A stretch of 64,000 nucleotides of DNA, from contig OX328112.1 in NCBI GenBank assembly GCA_946811185.2, positions 15,977,215 through 16,041,214 of the forward strand. Direction: 5' to 3'. Numbering within the stretch: position 1 is the first letter of the stretch; each line of letters starts with the position of its first letter. The notes beneath the pieces are model-generated. The model was not told the DNA's origin and made no database searches. It saw only the letters and a list, made by a program, of their open reading frames with translations. This DNA is from Hippopus hippopus. Lineage: Eukaryota; Mollusca; Bivalvia; Cardiida; Cardiidae. The translations under genes were made by a program, and so were the position numbers. Positions 10,006 to 20,394 of this stretch are shown piece by piece.

Positions 10006-10270
10006 TGGGGCTCGCTCTGGCAAAAGGGGGTTTTATGCGTTTCTGTGATGCATTATACTGAGCAAGTCATCACATAATTGTGGATCCATAAAATCCATTT
10101 TGTCTAACAACCGACTGAAGCGTCAGGTACACTGGTCCTTGGACATGCAGAAAAAAGACCAATAGCAACAAGTTTCGACCAAGGTCAGCCTGCGCGGACT
10201 GCGCAGGCTGACCTTGGTCGATACTTTTTGCAGATGCATTAAGCTCCCTTTTCACAGAGTATAGCTCATG
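10006..10270 (-). mobile_element. GC-core MITE family B, complete copy
   Basis: Reverse orientation to the copy at 3309: 'gggctcgctctggcaaaagg' on the left, 'ttgtggatccataaaatcc', core hairpin at about 10184-10216, and 'cccttttcacagagtatagctc' on the right. Confidence 0.85.
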
Positions 10271-10317
10271 TGTATTTCAGTTCAAGTGATTTTTTGCCAG
10301 AATATGTTACAAAGTAG

Positions 10318-10425
10318 CAGGCCGCATAGATAGAGATCAGACTTCACATTTCGTGCAGCCATATCTTCATCCAAAGTTTGAAGAAAAGAAGCTCAGGTTG
10401 TGCATTAAGGGTTAGGAGTGATACT
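10318..10425. mobile_element. Family D MITE, decayed
   Basis: 'agagatcagacttcacatttcg' and 'gcattaagggttagg' resemble the family D hairpin and right end; the remaining arm has lost pairing. Bases 10426-10969 show nothing recognised. Confidence 0.45.
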
Positions 10426-10969
10426 GCTCTCGAGGATGAAAACCGCCATGGAAAACAAAATAGATAAGAGCATATAATCTGTATAATTGCAGAGAGGAAT
10501 TCATTTATTTATACTTCGTTACGTCAAGGGGATTACGAATATCTGAACATCTAGCGTCCAATATTTTCAACAAATTAATTCCATGCGAATGTCTGATTAT
10601 TCTGTATTGCATATGTGAGCAACATTCGTCATTTCAGAGCTACATGTAGTTAGCTCGCTAGTTTTCGACGAAAAGGTCGAATTATTGTCATAACACATGT
10701 CGTCGTGTGCAAAACCTTTGACCTTTTATAATATCTCTGTCATTACTGAAGATATTTATTTCAATTTCGACAAGTTATAATGGGTACCTATAGCAGGTAA
10801 CCAACAATGTATTTCTGACACTGTTATGCCTCTTTTTCGACTAAAATTTTCACTGAAATCAATCAACTGCAGCCGAGAGTTGGCATCCTCATACAGTGCT
10901 CCTGTTTTTCTGCCTCTCGTATATCGTTTAATTTACTTTTGGACCCTATGGAGCATCAGTTAGTTTAAA

Positions 10970-11185
10970 TTAACCTCTTACCTAGCAATCCCATATTTTA
11001 ACGAATCTGAGGCAGAAAAAAGCCTTTAAGAACATCTTCAGAAAGGAGAAAATGCTGGGTACCGGCATTTTCTCCTTTTTCCACCATGTTTTTTACCTTT
11101 TTATATTCAAATCCTGTCATTTCAGCCAAAGCTGATTTATCGTTTTCAAATGCCTACAATTTTGACAACTCTAGAATTCTATCCA
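10970..11185. mobile_element. TTAA-MITE copy
   Basis: Left end TTAACCTCTTACC at 10970. Hairpin 'aaaatgctgggtaccggcat' carries a changed loop with both arms matching. Right end decayed after 'tttgacaactc'. Confidence 0.8.
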
Positions 11186-11305
11186 CATTGTTATATTATA
11201 CCTAGAGAAACCTGCCGTATATAAGGTTATTTTTGCTGGTTATTGCCTCTTACACTGTCCATCTTCTGTACACAGTGAAGTATACCTACATCAGTAGTAC
11301 GCCCC

Positions 11306-11444
11306 GACTGAAATGTGTCTTTGGAAGGGTAGAAAACATTGTGGGAAATGCTGGTAACCAGCATTTTCTCCTTTTCTCACGATGTTTTCAAAAGCCTTAA
11401 ATTTCAAGGTCGTTAAAACTCAGGTTTGTGTGGTAGGGGGTGAA
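11306..11444. mobile_element. TTAA-MITE, left-truncated
   Basis: Hairpin at about 11328-11390 with the left arm lacking its 'aaaaggag' block; right end 'gtgtggtagggggtga'. Followed by a C-run at about 11560-11574. Confidence 0.75.
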
Positions 11445-11837
11445 ACATTGTCAGACAATGAGTTAAACATGACTCAATTAACGATGTGATTTTACGTCAA
11501 AATGCAAGAAAACATTGTGGAACAAGGCGTAAACGTTGCTTTAAAGCTTTTTTGTCTTCCCCCCCCCCCCCCCCAATGCTTTTCCAAAATGTCCTTTCTG
11601 AAGGTTGAAACAACAAAAGTGTTTGGGTTAAGCTTGCTGCAATCTGTTTGCCAGAATTTCTCTAAAAATACTGGATAGAGTTACAATTCAAATTTTACCA
11701 ATACAAGTTACTCCTGTAAAACACGAAACTCCCGAAGTACATCATAACTTCCAATATACATGTATATATCATGAATAGATTTTGAATATTTGTATTTCTG
11801 TTAGCCAGTTCTTGTATTATTTTTTCTACAAAACAGT

Positions 11838-11955
11838 GTACATCCCAGAAAGCTTCCTGTTTTATAATAAGGCGAACACAGGTAACTGAGTGTATAGTAC
11901 ATCCCAGAAAGCTTCCTGTTTTATAAGGCGAACACAGGTAACTGAGTGTATAGCA
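11838..11955. repeat. 59-bp tandem duplication
   Basis: A unit starting 'gtacatcccagaaagcttcc' and ending 'ggtaactgagtgtata' is present twice at offset 59. The copies differ only by a TAA loss and one or two bases, so the event is recent. Confidence 0.95.
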
Positions 11956-12300
11956 CATCTATGATGATTTTTGTTTAGATAAAGTGCCTATCTCATTTCG
12001 TATGCATTTTTGCAGTGTCCTAGGGCATAATTCTCAATTATAAAGGGGTGGAAAATTTCCAGGAATGGCACAGTAGGATAATATTCATATAACATAATTT
12101 CAAATTTTCAGTAGATATAACCCACCACCATTTCTAAGCTTACTCTTCCATCTCGTATACTCTGTGCTTGTCAAAGTTGTTTCCCTTATATCAAAAATAT
12201 CATTCTGATGACCCCTTTAAAGGAGTTCACTGCAACTCGGCAATGTGAGTAATGCAAAATGGAATTTTTAATCTCTATGGTTTCATTCAGAACCAAAAAC
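11956..12300. other. No feature recognised
   Basis: AT-rich single-copy-looking DNA without a supported ORF. Confidence 0.5.
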
Positions 12301-12309
12301 ACTGAATCA

Positions 12310-12640
12310 TGTCTATGAGAGAGAGGGATGGAAGGAGTGAGGAGAGAGGAAGAGGAAGAAGAAGAAGAGAGGGTGGTGGAGGAAGGGAAGACGGAGGGGC
12401 AGAGGAAAGGACATTGAGGGGAAAATTAACAGATTAAGAGAGAGAGAAAGAGGGAGAGGGAGGGAAAGATGGGGAAGGAGAGAGGGACAGACAGACAGAC
12501 AGACAGATAGTATGAAAAACGGAGTTTTGGGAAAGAAAGTGAGAGTATTTCAATATTTTGCTGACACTGTTAGTCTTTGCAGAGGATGATAGGTATGTTA
12601 GACAGACAGAGACAGAGAAATACAGACAGACAGGTGTAGC
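12310..12640. repeat. Purine-rich low-complexity tract with (ACAG)n
   Basis: Almost pure A/G from 12316 to 12485, then (ACAG)n at about 12488-12510, and a second ACAG-rich patch at about 12601-12633. Confidence 0.9.
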
Positions 12641-12699
12641 TCAAAAGTTAGTATTTGTCTTTTAAAGAGTATAAAACATGCTCACAGACGTGTTTCCTT

Positions 12700-12803
12700 T
12701 TTTTCAAAGAAAAATTTCGTCATTTCAGTTACAACTAATTCGTCGTCTGCAAATGCTTACAAAATGAGCGGGTCCAAAATTTTGTTGTCTGGGACGGAGT
12801 TAA
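12700..12803. mobile_element. TTAA-MITE right-end fragment
   Basis: 'attcgtcgtctgcaaatgct', 'aaaattttgttgtctggg' and terminal TTAA at 12800-12803. Confidence 0.75.
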
Positions 12804-12835
12804 GGATTGACTGTTTAGTAGATGACACTGCTAAA

Positions 12836-12985
12836 TAACCTTTATCCTGTTAAATGATATAAATGAAACTTTAAAGCCGATAGTAAAAACACAAATAATG
12901 CTACTTCAAACTTATATTTTGGAGTACAATATTTCCTTATCGGACAGTGTAGATCCAAGATCAGACTGCACGTTCAAAATGATAG
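12836..12985. mobile_element. Family D MITE, truncated
   Basis: Left arm 'ctttatcctgttaaatgata' plus 'cggacagtgtagatcc', cut off after 'agactgcacgttc' before the return arm. Confidence 0.8.
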
Positions 12986-13175
12986 CAGTTTGCTTTGAAA
13001 GCGTTGAAAAAAAATCATAGGAAAAAAAGCAGGAAACTGACGGTTAGCACTAGATCTATTTTGATCTATTTTCTCTTTTCACCATGATGTTTTTTCAAAT
13101 GTTTTCCCAACGCTGCTAAATATACTGGGTCGTTTTGTAAAAAGTAAAAAAAAAAATCCACAATGACCAAAAAAA

Positions 13176-13345
13176 AATAACCTTTTATCAAACATCCCCA
13201 TGTTTTAACGACCCTGTCACGGAAAAAGCTTTCAAAATATTGTGGGGGAAAAAGGGGGGGAAATGATTCGTATAAACTTTTGATTCCTTTCCCCCTATAT
13301 TGTTTTCTACCATTTCAGAGTATAATCCACTTGTTTGTACCACAT
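13176..13345. mobile_element. TTAA-MITE, strongly diverged
   Basis: Left part 'ccttttatcaaacatccc', 'ttttaacgaccctg'; the hairpin interior is replaced by a G-run and unrelated bases. Confidence 0.6.
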
Positions 13346-13567
13346 TGGGCTTTCCGGAGTTTTAACGACCTTGAGAAAGTCGGCTTTTGAAAAAAAGAAA
13401 CTGGGAAAATAAGATAATGCCAGTAATCTGCATTTTCTCCTTTTCCCAAAATGTTTTCTACCTTTCGCAGACAAAATCTCCTTACAGAAGCCAAGTTTAA
13501 TTTGTCATCTGCAAAACGCTTTCAATTTAGACAAGTCAATAATTTCTGCTGTTTGGTGAAGAGTTAA
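13345..13567. mobile_element. TTAA-MITE copy
   Basis: 'gttttaacgaccttgagaaa', hairpin 'ataatgccagtaatctgcat', 'ttgtcatctgcaaaacgc' and right end 'ggtgaagagTTAA'. It abuts the preceding copy, suggesting nesting or serial insertion. Confidence 0.8.
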
Positions 13568-13758
13568 TTAACAGGAAATTCACATTTTGGGAGTGGGGAG
13601 AGTTAGAGTCGCGTGATTTCGGGGTTGACCTAGTTATTGACCCACTGGCTTTCGGATGCCAGTCATGCCACTTCTGGGTGCATGGCGCGATATCTACAGT
13701 ACGAATCGTCTGCAACTTTACCTATACGGTTTACAGAAAGTATTTATACAAGAAGTAT

Positions 13759-13985
13759 TTAATTCTTTACCAAATGACAAAAATTCATTCTTATCCAAAC
13801 TGAAAGCATTTGCAGACGACAATTTATATGTGAATCAAATGATGGAACTTGTCTTTGATAGGATAGAAAATATTAAATATTGCGGGAAAAGGAGAAAATG
13901 CTGGTTACCTGCATTTTCTCCTTTTCGCACAATGTTTTCGAAAGGCTTCATTCCTCATGGTCATTAAAATTCGGGACTCTGAGCC
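13759..13985. mobile_element. TTAA-MITE copy
   Basis: Left end TTAATTCTTTACCAAATGAC. Orientation is reversed relative to 10970 (gene-like block 'actgaaagcatttgcagacg' on the left). Hairpin near perfect at about 13880-13940. Confidence 0.85.
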
Positions 13986-14015
13986 AGAGGCTGATAAGCC
14001 TCATAAGCTACTAGT

Positions 14016-14243
14016 TTAACTCTGTACCATACGGCAAATCTTAATAATCCTTCAAATTGAAAGCATTTGCAGATGGCAAATTAAATTTGACAAAATTGAT
14101 CTGATTCCCTTTTGAATTGATAGAAAACATTGTGGAAAAATGAGAAAATGATGGTTACCCTCATATTTCCCTTTGGCAACAGTCTTTTCAAAAGCTTTCT
14201 TTCTCGGGGTCTTTAAAACTTGGGATTGTGGAGTAAAGGGTGA
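14016..14243. mobile_element. TTAA-MITE copy
   Basis: TTAACTCTGTACC on the left; hairpin partly decayed on its right arm ('ctcatatttccctttggc'); right end 'gagtaaagggtga'. Confidence 0.8.
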
Positions 14244-14275
14244 AACACTGTTCTCAAACAGTATGATATTATAAA

Positions 14276-14425
14276 AGGACCCTTAGGTAAAAGGCCTTTT
14301 AAAAACATAGTGGGAAAAGTAGAAAGTGCTGGTTACCAGCATTTCCTGCTTGTCCCACCATGTTAGCATTTCCTAGTTGTCCCACAATGTTTTAAAAGGT
14401 CCTCAGCCCAAGGGTCGTAACGGGC
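14276..14425. mobile_element. TTAA-MITE, internally duplicated
   Basis: The stretch 'gcatttcctgcttgtcccac' is repeated ('gcatttcctagttgtcccac') inside the right hairpin arm. Termini are decayed. Confidence 0.7.
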
Positions 14426-14445
14426 ATTTTCTTCTCTTTTTTTCC

Positions 14446-14745
14446 AGCCGAGCCCCAGTAGCTCAGTCAGACTTGAGAACAGGGAGTCCTGGGTTCGATC
14501 CCTGGCTCGGCCAATTTCTTTCCTAGGATTGATGATAGTCATTGCGAAAGGACTCATTCCTCTCCCACCACTAATCATTGTTTCGACGATTGTTATGTGG
14601 CAAAGCAGCCAGTGGCTTGAAAAGAAAATCGTGCGGAATACTGGTAAAAAGGACTCAGAAAGTATTGATATGTGCACTGGCCGCCCGCGATATAACTGAT
14701 ATAATGTTGAAAACAGCGTTAAACACCATACAATCAATCTGTTTT
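14446..14745 (+). mobile_element. Family E SINE
   Basis: Head 'gagccccagtagctcagtca' lacks about ten bases between the A box and 'gacttgag' compared with 2749-3062. B box GGTTCGATCCC and the tail 'gttgaaaacagcgttaaaca' are present. Confidence 0.9.
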
Positions 14746-14818
14746 TCCACGCTTTCAGTACCCTCTCTTAGACTAATTCGATCATTCAAGCCACCTTTAA
14801 CCTATCGCCTGCGAGTAC

Positions 14819-15035
14819 TTAATCCTTACCCTGCTAAATTAAGGAAACGAACTTTCAAGACGGTAGTAATATTCCTACTTTTCCTTTTTTTTTTTTTAGG
14901 GGGGGGGGGGTTAAAGACAATCTCCTTTTTGGACAGTGTAGACCCAAGATCAGACTGCACGTTCTGTGCAGTCTGATCTTGATCTACACTGTCCGCAAAT
15001 AGTACTTGAGTGGCGCTTAGCAGCCTAAGGGTTAA
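14819..15035. mobile_element. Family D MITE, complete copy with TTAA ends
   Basis: TTAA at 14819-14822 before 'tccttaccctgct', and TTAA at 15032-15035 after 'agcagcctaaggg'. The terminal motifs pair imperfectly (agcagg/cctgct type). The hairpin at about 14928-14995 is nearly perfect. Poly-T and poly-G runs lie at 14884-14910. Confidence 0.9.
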
Positions 15036-15074
15036 AATATGGACGAGGCTAAAATCTTATCGTGTAAAAGAGAG

Positions 15075-15175
15075 TTAACCCTCGGTTGCTAAGCGCGACT
15101 CAAAGATCTTGTACAGAACGTGCAGTCTGATCTTGGAACTACACTGTCCGATAAGAAGATTTATTTCATGCTTTC
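15075..15175. mobile_element. Family D MITE, half element in reverse
   Basis: TTAACCCTCGGTTGCTAAGCG, then 'cagaacgtgcagtctgatct' and 'ctacactgtccgataag'. One hairpin arm has been deleted. Confidence 0.75.
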
Positions 15176-15465
15176 CGGTAGGTTATCGAGAAATATCGGT
15201 GAAATATATTTCGATATTTCATGGTTACGACCAGTGAAAATACCGATTTTTATATTCTAACTCTTCAATTGAAGGCGGAAACAGTTGTTCCCGCGCACTA
15301 GTTACCTAGGTAAAATGCGAGTGCCTCAGAACCAGATGGAAATATGACGTAATTTACCTTACATTTCTCGCGCTTGACGTAATATTGTAATGCGTTGCTA
15401 TGCAGAGGGGGTACGCCACGGGGAATAACCGAAAAGAACTGTACTGGATTTTGATTAAGTTCTCC

Positions 15466-15650
15466 CCAGAAAGGGTTAAAAGCATGAAATAAATAGAATA
15501 TTTGTGTGTTTTTTTCGGTGAAGATCGAAATTTATTCCATCGTGTGAAAGTCATCGGTAATATTTTCACGAGTGGCGGCCACTCGTGAAAATATTACCGA
15601 TGAGTTTTACTCGATGAAATAAATTTCGATCTTTCACCGTAAAAAAAACA
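15466..15650. repeat. Long palindrome
   Basis: Arms of about 85 bp with 'gaaataaat', 'ggtgaagatcgaaatttatt' and 'atcggtaatattttcacgag' meet at 'gagtggcggccactc' (about 15570-15584). The left flank (15176-15465) has further short inverted motifs around 'gaaatatcggtgaaatat' but no gene. Confidence 0.85.
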
Positions 15651-16194
15651 AATATCCTCTATATCTTTCCCCAAAAAATACCACTGAAACAGCAAAATTT
15701 AAGTTTTTACTGTCGGCATGAAAATCTTATTTTACTTATTTAGTTAAGATTTAATCAAACAGTAAGATTCCCATGAAGCAATCATAGAGAAACACGGATA
15801 TAAGTTGTGAGACCTTGCTTCACGATGTAAAACTGATAAACTATGAAAAACTAAAACAGCAAAAAAAAAAAGTTTACATGTAGTGTGGAGACTTTGTGAA
15901 ACCGCACGTGTCGGACTGGGCAGTTTTGCTGTTAGGTTTCATTATATTTTCAAGACCACTAGTCTAGAAAAGGGTGAAAAATAAAAGTTTGATAGGGAGG
16001 ACCTTTTCAAAGAACAATTGCTATATTTTTCTTGTTGCTCATTTTCCATGAAAACAAGACTATGTTTTTTTTTAATTTTTTCATGGAAAAAGAACGCTAC
16101 ATTCCTGTTATTGCTCATTTCTTTGAAAAGAACAAGAGTGACGTAAGTCATTGAAAGTTTTCTTTCTTTTCCCTCTTAAATCTGTACCAACCAA
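15651..16194. other. No gene; short inverted motif
   Basis: AT-rich. 'attgctcattt' with 'catgaaa' appears twice around 16035 and 16108, giving a small diverged repeat. Confidence 0.4.
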
Positions 16195-16402
16195 TTAAAG
16201 GTCTTAATGACCCTGAAGAAAAATGTTACTGGAAACATTGCGGAAAAAACAATAGTTTGCTGGTAACCAACATTTTTCTCATTTTCCCACAAAGTTTTCT
16301 ACTTTTTCAAGAACAGTTACCATCATTTAAATCCAATTTAATTCGTCGTCTGCAAAAGCTTCCAAACAAAAAATATCTACAATTTTGTCGTCTGGTAAAG
16401 AG
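16195..16402. mobile_element. TTAA-MITE copy
   Basis: 'cttaatgaccctgaag', hairpin 'tttgctggtaaccaacat', 'ttcgtcgtctgcaaaagctt' and right end 'ctggtaaagagtta'. Its last 50 bases are included in the 222-bp duplication that follows. Confidence 0.8.
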
Positions 16403-16730
16403 TTATATTGTTTACTATATGGCCTGCAACACGCGAAAAGGGGCATTCGGACATTTGCGTAAAGTGTTGTCTCGGATCAGCCTGTGCAGTCCGCGCAGGC
16501 TTATCCTAGACGGCACTTTACGACTACATTAGATTTTGTGCTACAGTAGACTTGGGCAAAACAGAAAATTACATAAAAAGCTTCCAAACAAAAAATATCT
16601 ACAATTTTGTCGTCTGGTAAAGAGTTATATTGTTTACTATATGGCCTGCAACACGCGAAAAGGGGCATTCGGACATTTGCGTAAAGTGTTGTCTCGGATC
16701 AGCCTGCGCAGTCCGCGCAGGCTGATCCGA
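16354..16730. repeat. 222-bp tandem duplication across two MITEs
   Basis: 'aaaagcttccaaacaaaaaa' starts at 16354 and again at about 16576. The unit covers the right end of the TTAA-MITE plus the left part of a family C element (first copy about 16419-16575, cut at 'acagaaaattacat'). Confidence 0.9.
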
Positions 16731-16908
16731 AACGACACTTTCCGTTTTCATGCAATTTTCTGTTTTGCGCATGTCTACTGTAGCACAAAATCTAATGTAG
16801 TCGTAAAGTGTCGTCTCGGATTAGCCTGCGCGGACTGCGCAGGCTGATCCGAGACGACACTTTACGCAAATATCCGAATGCCCCTTTTCGCGTGTTGTAA
16901 GCCATATA
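16639..16908. mobile_element. GC-core MITE family C, intact copy
   Basis: Both core palindromes are intact (about 16697-16733 and 16818-16855). Termini ATGGCCTGCAACACGCGAAA and TTTCGCGTGTTGTAAGCCAT. It contains two nearly identical hairpin modules in mirror arrangement. Confidence 0.92.
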
Positions 16909-17089
16909 TTATTGACTGCATGCGACTTTTTTGGTGTTTAAGTAGACTACTTTTTCGACAAAAAGAAAACTTGTTGCAAAAGGGGGAAAAAAATCCTTGT
17001 TACCAGCAACTTTTCATTTTACCACTTTGTTTTCCCATGTATTCGTATATATATTCAGTTTGAATTTGTTGATAATCTTAACTTAAAAC

Positions 17090-17330
17090 TATTTATCTGT
17101 CCGTCTGTCTGTGGGTCGGTCCGTCTGGCTGTAGCTCCGGCCATCGGTCCGTCCGTCTGTCCGTCGGTCCGTCCGTCCGTCCGTCTGTCGGTCAGTCGGT
17201 CTGTCAGTCTATTGTTGTCTACCTCCCACCAATCCGGCAAATCCGTCCATCTATCCGTCTTTCCGCCCATCCATCCATCGACCCACCAACCCACTCATCT
17301 ATCTATCTACCTATCTATCTATTGACGATT
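17090..17330. repeat. CCGT/CTGT and CATC/TATC simple repeat
   Basis: Interrupted tetranucleotide array changing from GTCC/GTCT units to ATCC and then ATCT units. Confidence 0.95.
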
Positions 17331-17382
17331 ATTTTACCATGATGTTTTCTGTTTGTTCTCAGAAAATAATAAATTCTTCCCG

Positions 17383-17500
17383 CAAAGACAGAATTTTAGC
17401 CCAGTCCAAACTGAAAGCATTTGCAGACGACATCATCAATTATCATGAATTTTGTCTTTGAAAAACATAAAACATTGCGGGGGGGGAAATGCTTGATACA
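17383..17500. mobile_element. TTAA-MITE left-half fragment
   Basis: 'aaactgaaagcatttgcaga', 'gaattttgtctttgaaaaac', then breaks at a G-run. Confidence 0.65.
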
Positions 17501-17520
17501 AGGTTTTCCACACGTCACTC

Positions 17521-17620
17521 TTTGTTGGCTTTTGCGGACAATGTAGATCAAGATCAGACTGCACAGAACGTGCAGTCTGATCTTGGATCTACACTGTCCG
17601 ATACGGTGAGATTTCTCAGC
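17521..17620. mobile_element. Family D hairpin
   Basis: 'ggacaatgtagatcaagatc', 'cagaacgtgcagtctg' and 'ggatctacactgtccgatac' form nearly complete arms; outer ends were not found. Bases 17640-18255 hold no recognised feature. Confidence 0.8.
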
Positions 17621-18255
17621 TAAATTTCTAAATCATAAATATGAGTTTTCTCTATTGGCTGATGGCTGGAAATCTTCAGTTTAATTTATTTCGCAATTTA
17701 AAGTAACAATAGCTGCAAAAAGTAAACAAAGGTTTTAAAATGCATTTAAATTCAAATAATACCGATTAAAAGTATGAAAATTATTGTGTGGATAACAATG
17801 TGTAATTGTAAGGTTGGTCCAAGTGTAAGTCTCTGACAGAAAAATTGATTTCAAAAATAGGTTAAAACCTGCCATGTCACTCTGTCTTTTGTTTACTTTT
17901 TGCCTGATTTTAAAATTCATTTTTCTGCCAGCAACTAACACTTGGACTGACTACACCATAACAGATTGTCATCTTCACCATATTTTCCATACTTTTAAAT
18001 GGTATGATTTAAATTTAAATGTGTTCTAAGACCTGCATTGATTTTTGGCCGTTACTGAACCTTGACGGGTTTAAATCTCTCTTCATTAAGAGCGAAAAAT
18101 CACGAGATCGTTCGTTAAAAGAACACTGTCAGCACTGTACTTTTTCCAAGAACTGGGTCAAGACGGCTAGTAGACCCTTTATAAGCCAGATTTCGTTTGA
18201 TCCACACTTGATTAAGATAATTTGCAAGGAATAGGCTACAGCAGAAAGTTTCAGT

Positions 18256-18346
18256 ATGATTTGGAAATCGTTATTCGTTATCTTTGCTCTTGATTTATCA
18301 GGCACTGATGCACGTGCATACCGAAATGCTATCTGGACTGATTGTA
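18256..18346 (+). CDS. GM2A: GM2-activator-like protein, exon 1 (signal peptide)
   Basis: ATG at 18256. Residues 1-21 (MIWKSLFVIFALDLSGTDARA) read as a signal peptide; cleavage probably follows A-R-A. Next comes 'NAIWTDC', matching the conserved first cysteine region of GM2A. Donor GTGAGT at 18347, phase 1. This exon is too short for standard ORF calling; I assigned it because phase, signal peptide and Cys30 all fit the downstream exons. The intron to 21751 is 3.4 kb and repeat-filled. Confidence 0.82.
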
Positions 18347-18374
18347 GTGAGTAGTGACTTATTTTAGATTTTCA

Positions 18375-18616
18375 TCAACCCTTTACCACACAATCCCAAG
18401 TTTTAACGATATTGAGGCAGAAGTTTTTTGAAAACATTGTGAGAAAAGAAGAAAATGCTGGTAACCAGCATTTTCTCCTTTTTTCCCAAAATGTTTACTA
18501 ACCTTAAAATCTAGAGGCAAATTTTAGTTAATGGATCACATTTAATTTGTCGGCTGCAAAAAATGATTGCTTTCAGTTTGAAGACGGCTAAAATCTTGTC
18601 GTTTCGTACAGAGTTA
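18375..18616. mobile_element. TTAA-MITE copy in GM2A-like intron 1
   Basis: Left 'tcaaccctttaccacacaat', hairpin 'gaaaatgctggtaaccagca', right 'cagagTTAA' ending 18616. Confidence 0.9.
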
Positions 18617-18669
18617 ATAGAATACATGTACATGTAGTTTTTTTTTGGAAATTTTAGAAATAGGGAAAA

Positions 18670-19037
18670 GTGGTTCCGCGTTGCTCAGTGGTAAAAATAT
18701 AGGATTTGCAATCCGATGACCCTGGTGCGATGCTCATCCGAAGCTCTGGGTTTTTCACGGGAGTGATCTTGGGCAAAATAGAACAGAGCCCCAGGCTAGT
18801 ACAGATAACAGTCTCCGAATGCGATTTTAGTTTTTGATGGGTCACCTCCGGTGCGCCCTAATATTGTTTAAATATGAAAAAAAAGGCATCGTAAACGTCT
18901 CATTATTGAGACTAAGCCCCAAGCTAGTATTTGTAAAATCCGGAATTGACACAAATAAGACATCTGTCGCCCAGCTATGACTGAAAGAATGACGAAAGTG
19001 GTGTATAACACTATGCAGTCATTGAAAAAGAAATGTT
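18670..19037 (+). mobile_element. tRNA-derived SINE, third head type
   Basis: A-box-like TTGCTCAGTGG and a stem-loop 'aggatttgcaatccg' in tRNA anticodon position. The tail is 'gtgtataacactatgcagtc'. Head and tail both differ from families E and J. The B box is poorly kept. Confidence 0.55.
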
Positions 19038-19561
19038 GGACAATCTACTTTGGCTACATAAAGAGGTAGTAAGACATACAGATAGATAGACAGGTATGAC
19101 TGCAGAGACCGCACCTATTTACCAAGACAAAAACGCCAACAGCAATCGACCACGTGCGTTATCAGGGTCCGTAGTCACCAACCATTCTCGATTTTATTTT
19201 AGGTCTAGTTCTAGATTTTGAGTCTTTGTCCGATCAATAGCTGTTTTACTCTCAAAATTCTTGAGTATAAGACTAAGAAAGTTCATAAGAATGGTTTTAA
19301 GATACGAACTCAGGTATTTCAGTGACTTTTTGACCTCGCCGTTCATTGGACTGTTAGTATAACAGGTTTGTTATCCGATATACTTAACCAGATTGCACTA
19401 TGTTGGAGGCTGTCTATATTGAAGGCGTTTGCAGATAACAAAGTAACGTTACTATGTTTGATCAGATTGATAGGAATGATCTCTAAAACGGTAGAGCTTT
19501 GTTTTGTATCAAGGAGAAAACACTGTTGACAAACAACAGGGGCGTAACCTAGGGTTCAGAA

Positions 19562-19700
19562 TCATTATGCGTCCCGAATGAGAGTGCTATTTCACTCTAA
19601 GGCTGCTATGTGCGACGCAGTGTGCTTTTGTGTTAATTAAGATCAGACTGCACAGAACGCGCAGTCTTATCTATGATCTGCATTGTCCGATAATACATTT
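19562..19700. mobile_element. Family D-like MITE, diverged
   Basis: 'gatcagactgcacagaacgc', 'gcagtcttatctatgatctg' and 'cattgtccgataatac'; left end 'ctctaaggctgctatgtgcg'. Confidence 0.65.
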
Positions 19701-19706
19701 GAAAAA

Positions 19707-19976
19707 GCAAACACAACATGGCCGCAAAACACGATAGATTTCGTTGGTATTTTTTCCAAGATTTACACGTTTTAAACGACTACTACAAGCGCTTTAATAA
19801 TTTGTCCTTGGCCATGTGCGTCACTGAAGAATAGGCTAATTGCAAACACAACATGGCCGCAAAACACGATAGATTTCGTTGGTATTTTTTCCAAGATTTA
19901 CACGTTTTAAACGACTACTACAAGCGCTTTAATAATTTGTCCTTGGCCATGTGCGTCACTGAAGAATAGGCTAATT
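19707..19976. repeat. 135-bp perfect tandem duplication
   Basis: Unit beginning 'gcaaacacaacatggccgca' and ending 'gaagaataggctaatt' occurs twice without a visible difference. A diverged copy in the opposite orientation lies at about 44.7-44.9 kb. Confidence 0.97.
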
Positions 19977-20394
19977 GCATTTCATTGCAATACAGATTAA
20001 ACTACGAAACAGAAAGTCAGTACAGCGATGTATCTGTGCTACCGGAAAATTCATGATGGACTCGAGATGATACTGTGCACAATAAACCTCCAAATATGAA
20101 AAGAAGCATCGTGAACGTCTCATTATTGAAACAAGGAGTAGGAGATAATCAATGAAAGATTCAGTAAACGTTTGGTGTCTTCATTTGCAGTCGAATAACA
20201 AACACCCAGCAAATAAAAAATCATTCCGTTCGTTTTTTCTTTTCCATCGAATTCATTGGAAGCCGCTCGAAAGCGGCTTCCAGTAGGAATGTACCTAAAC
20301 TATTTACCATGTAGATGATCAGTAATTATTCGACTGGTTATTATTTTTGGAAATTTCCTAATAATGTCGTGTTAGTGTTAAAAAACTAGAGGCG

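Noticed and set aside
16354..16908. CRISPR-like direct repeats
   Set aside because: Only two units, palindromic MITE content and eukaryotic context.
17055..17294. Asp/Arg/Thr-rich repeat protein
   Set aside because: It is translation of a tetranucleotide microsatellite.
18690..18750. tRNA gene with GCA/TGC-type loop
   Set aside because: The T arm is degraded and the region continues into a repeat-like body and tail.
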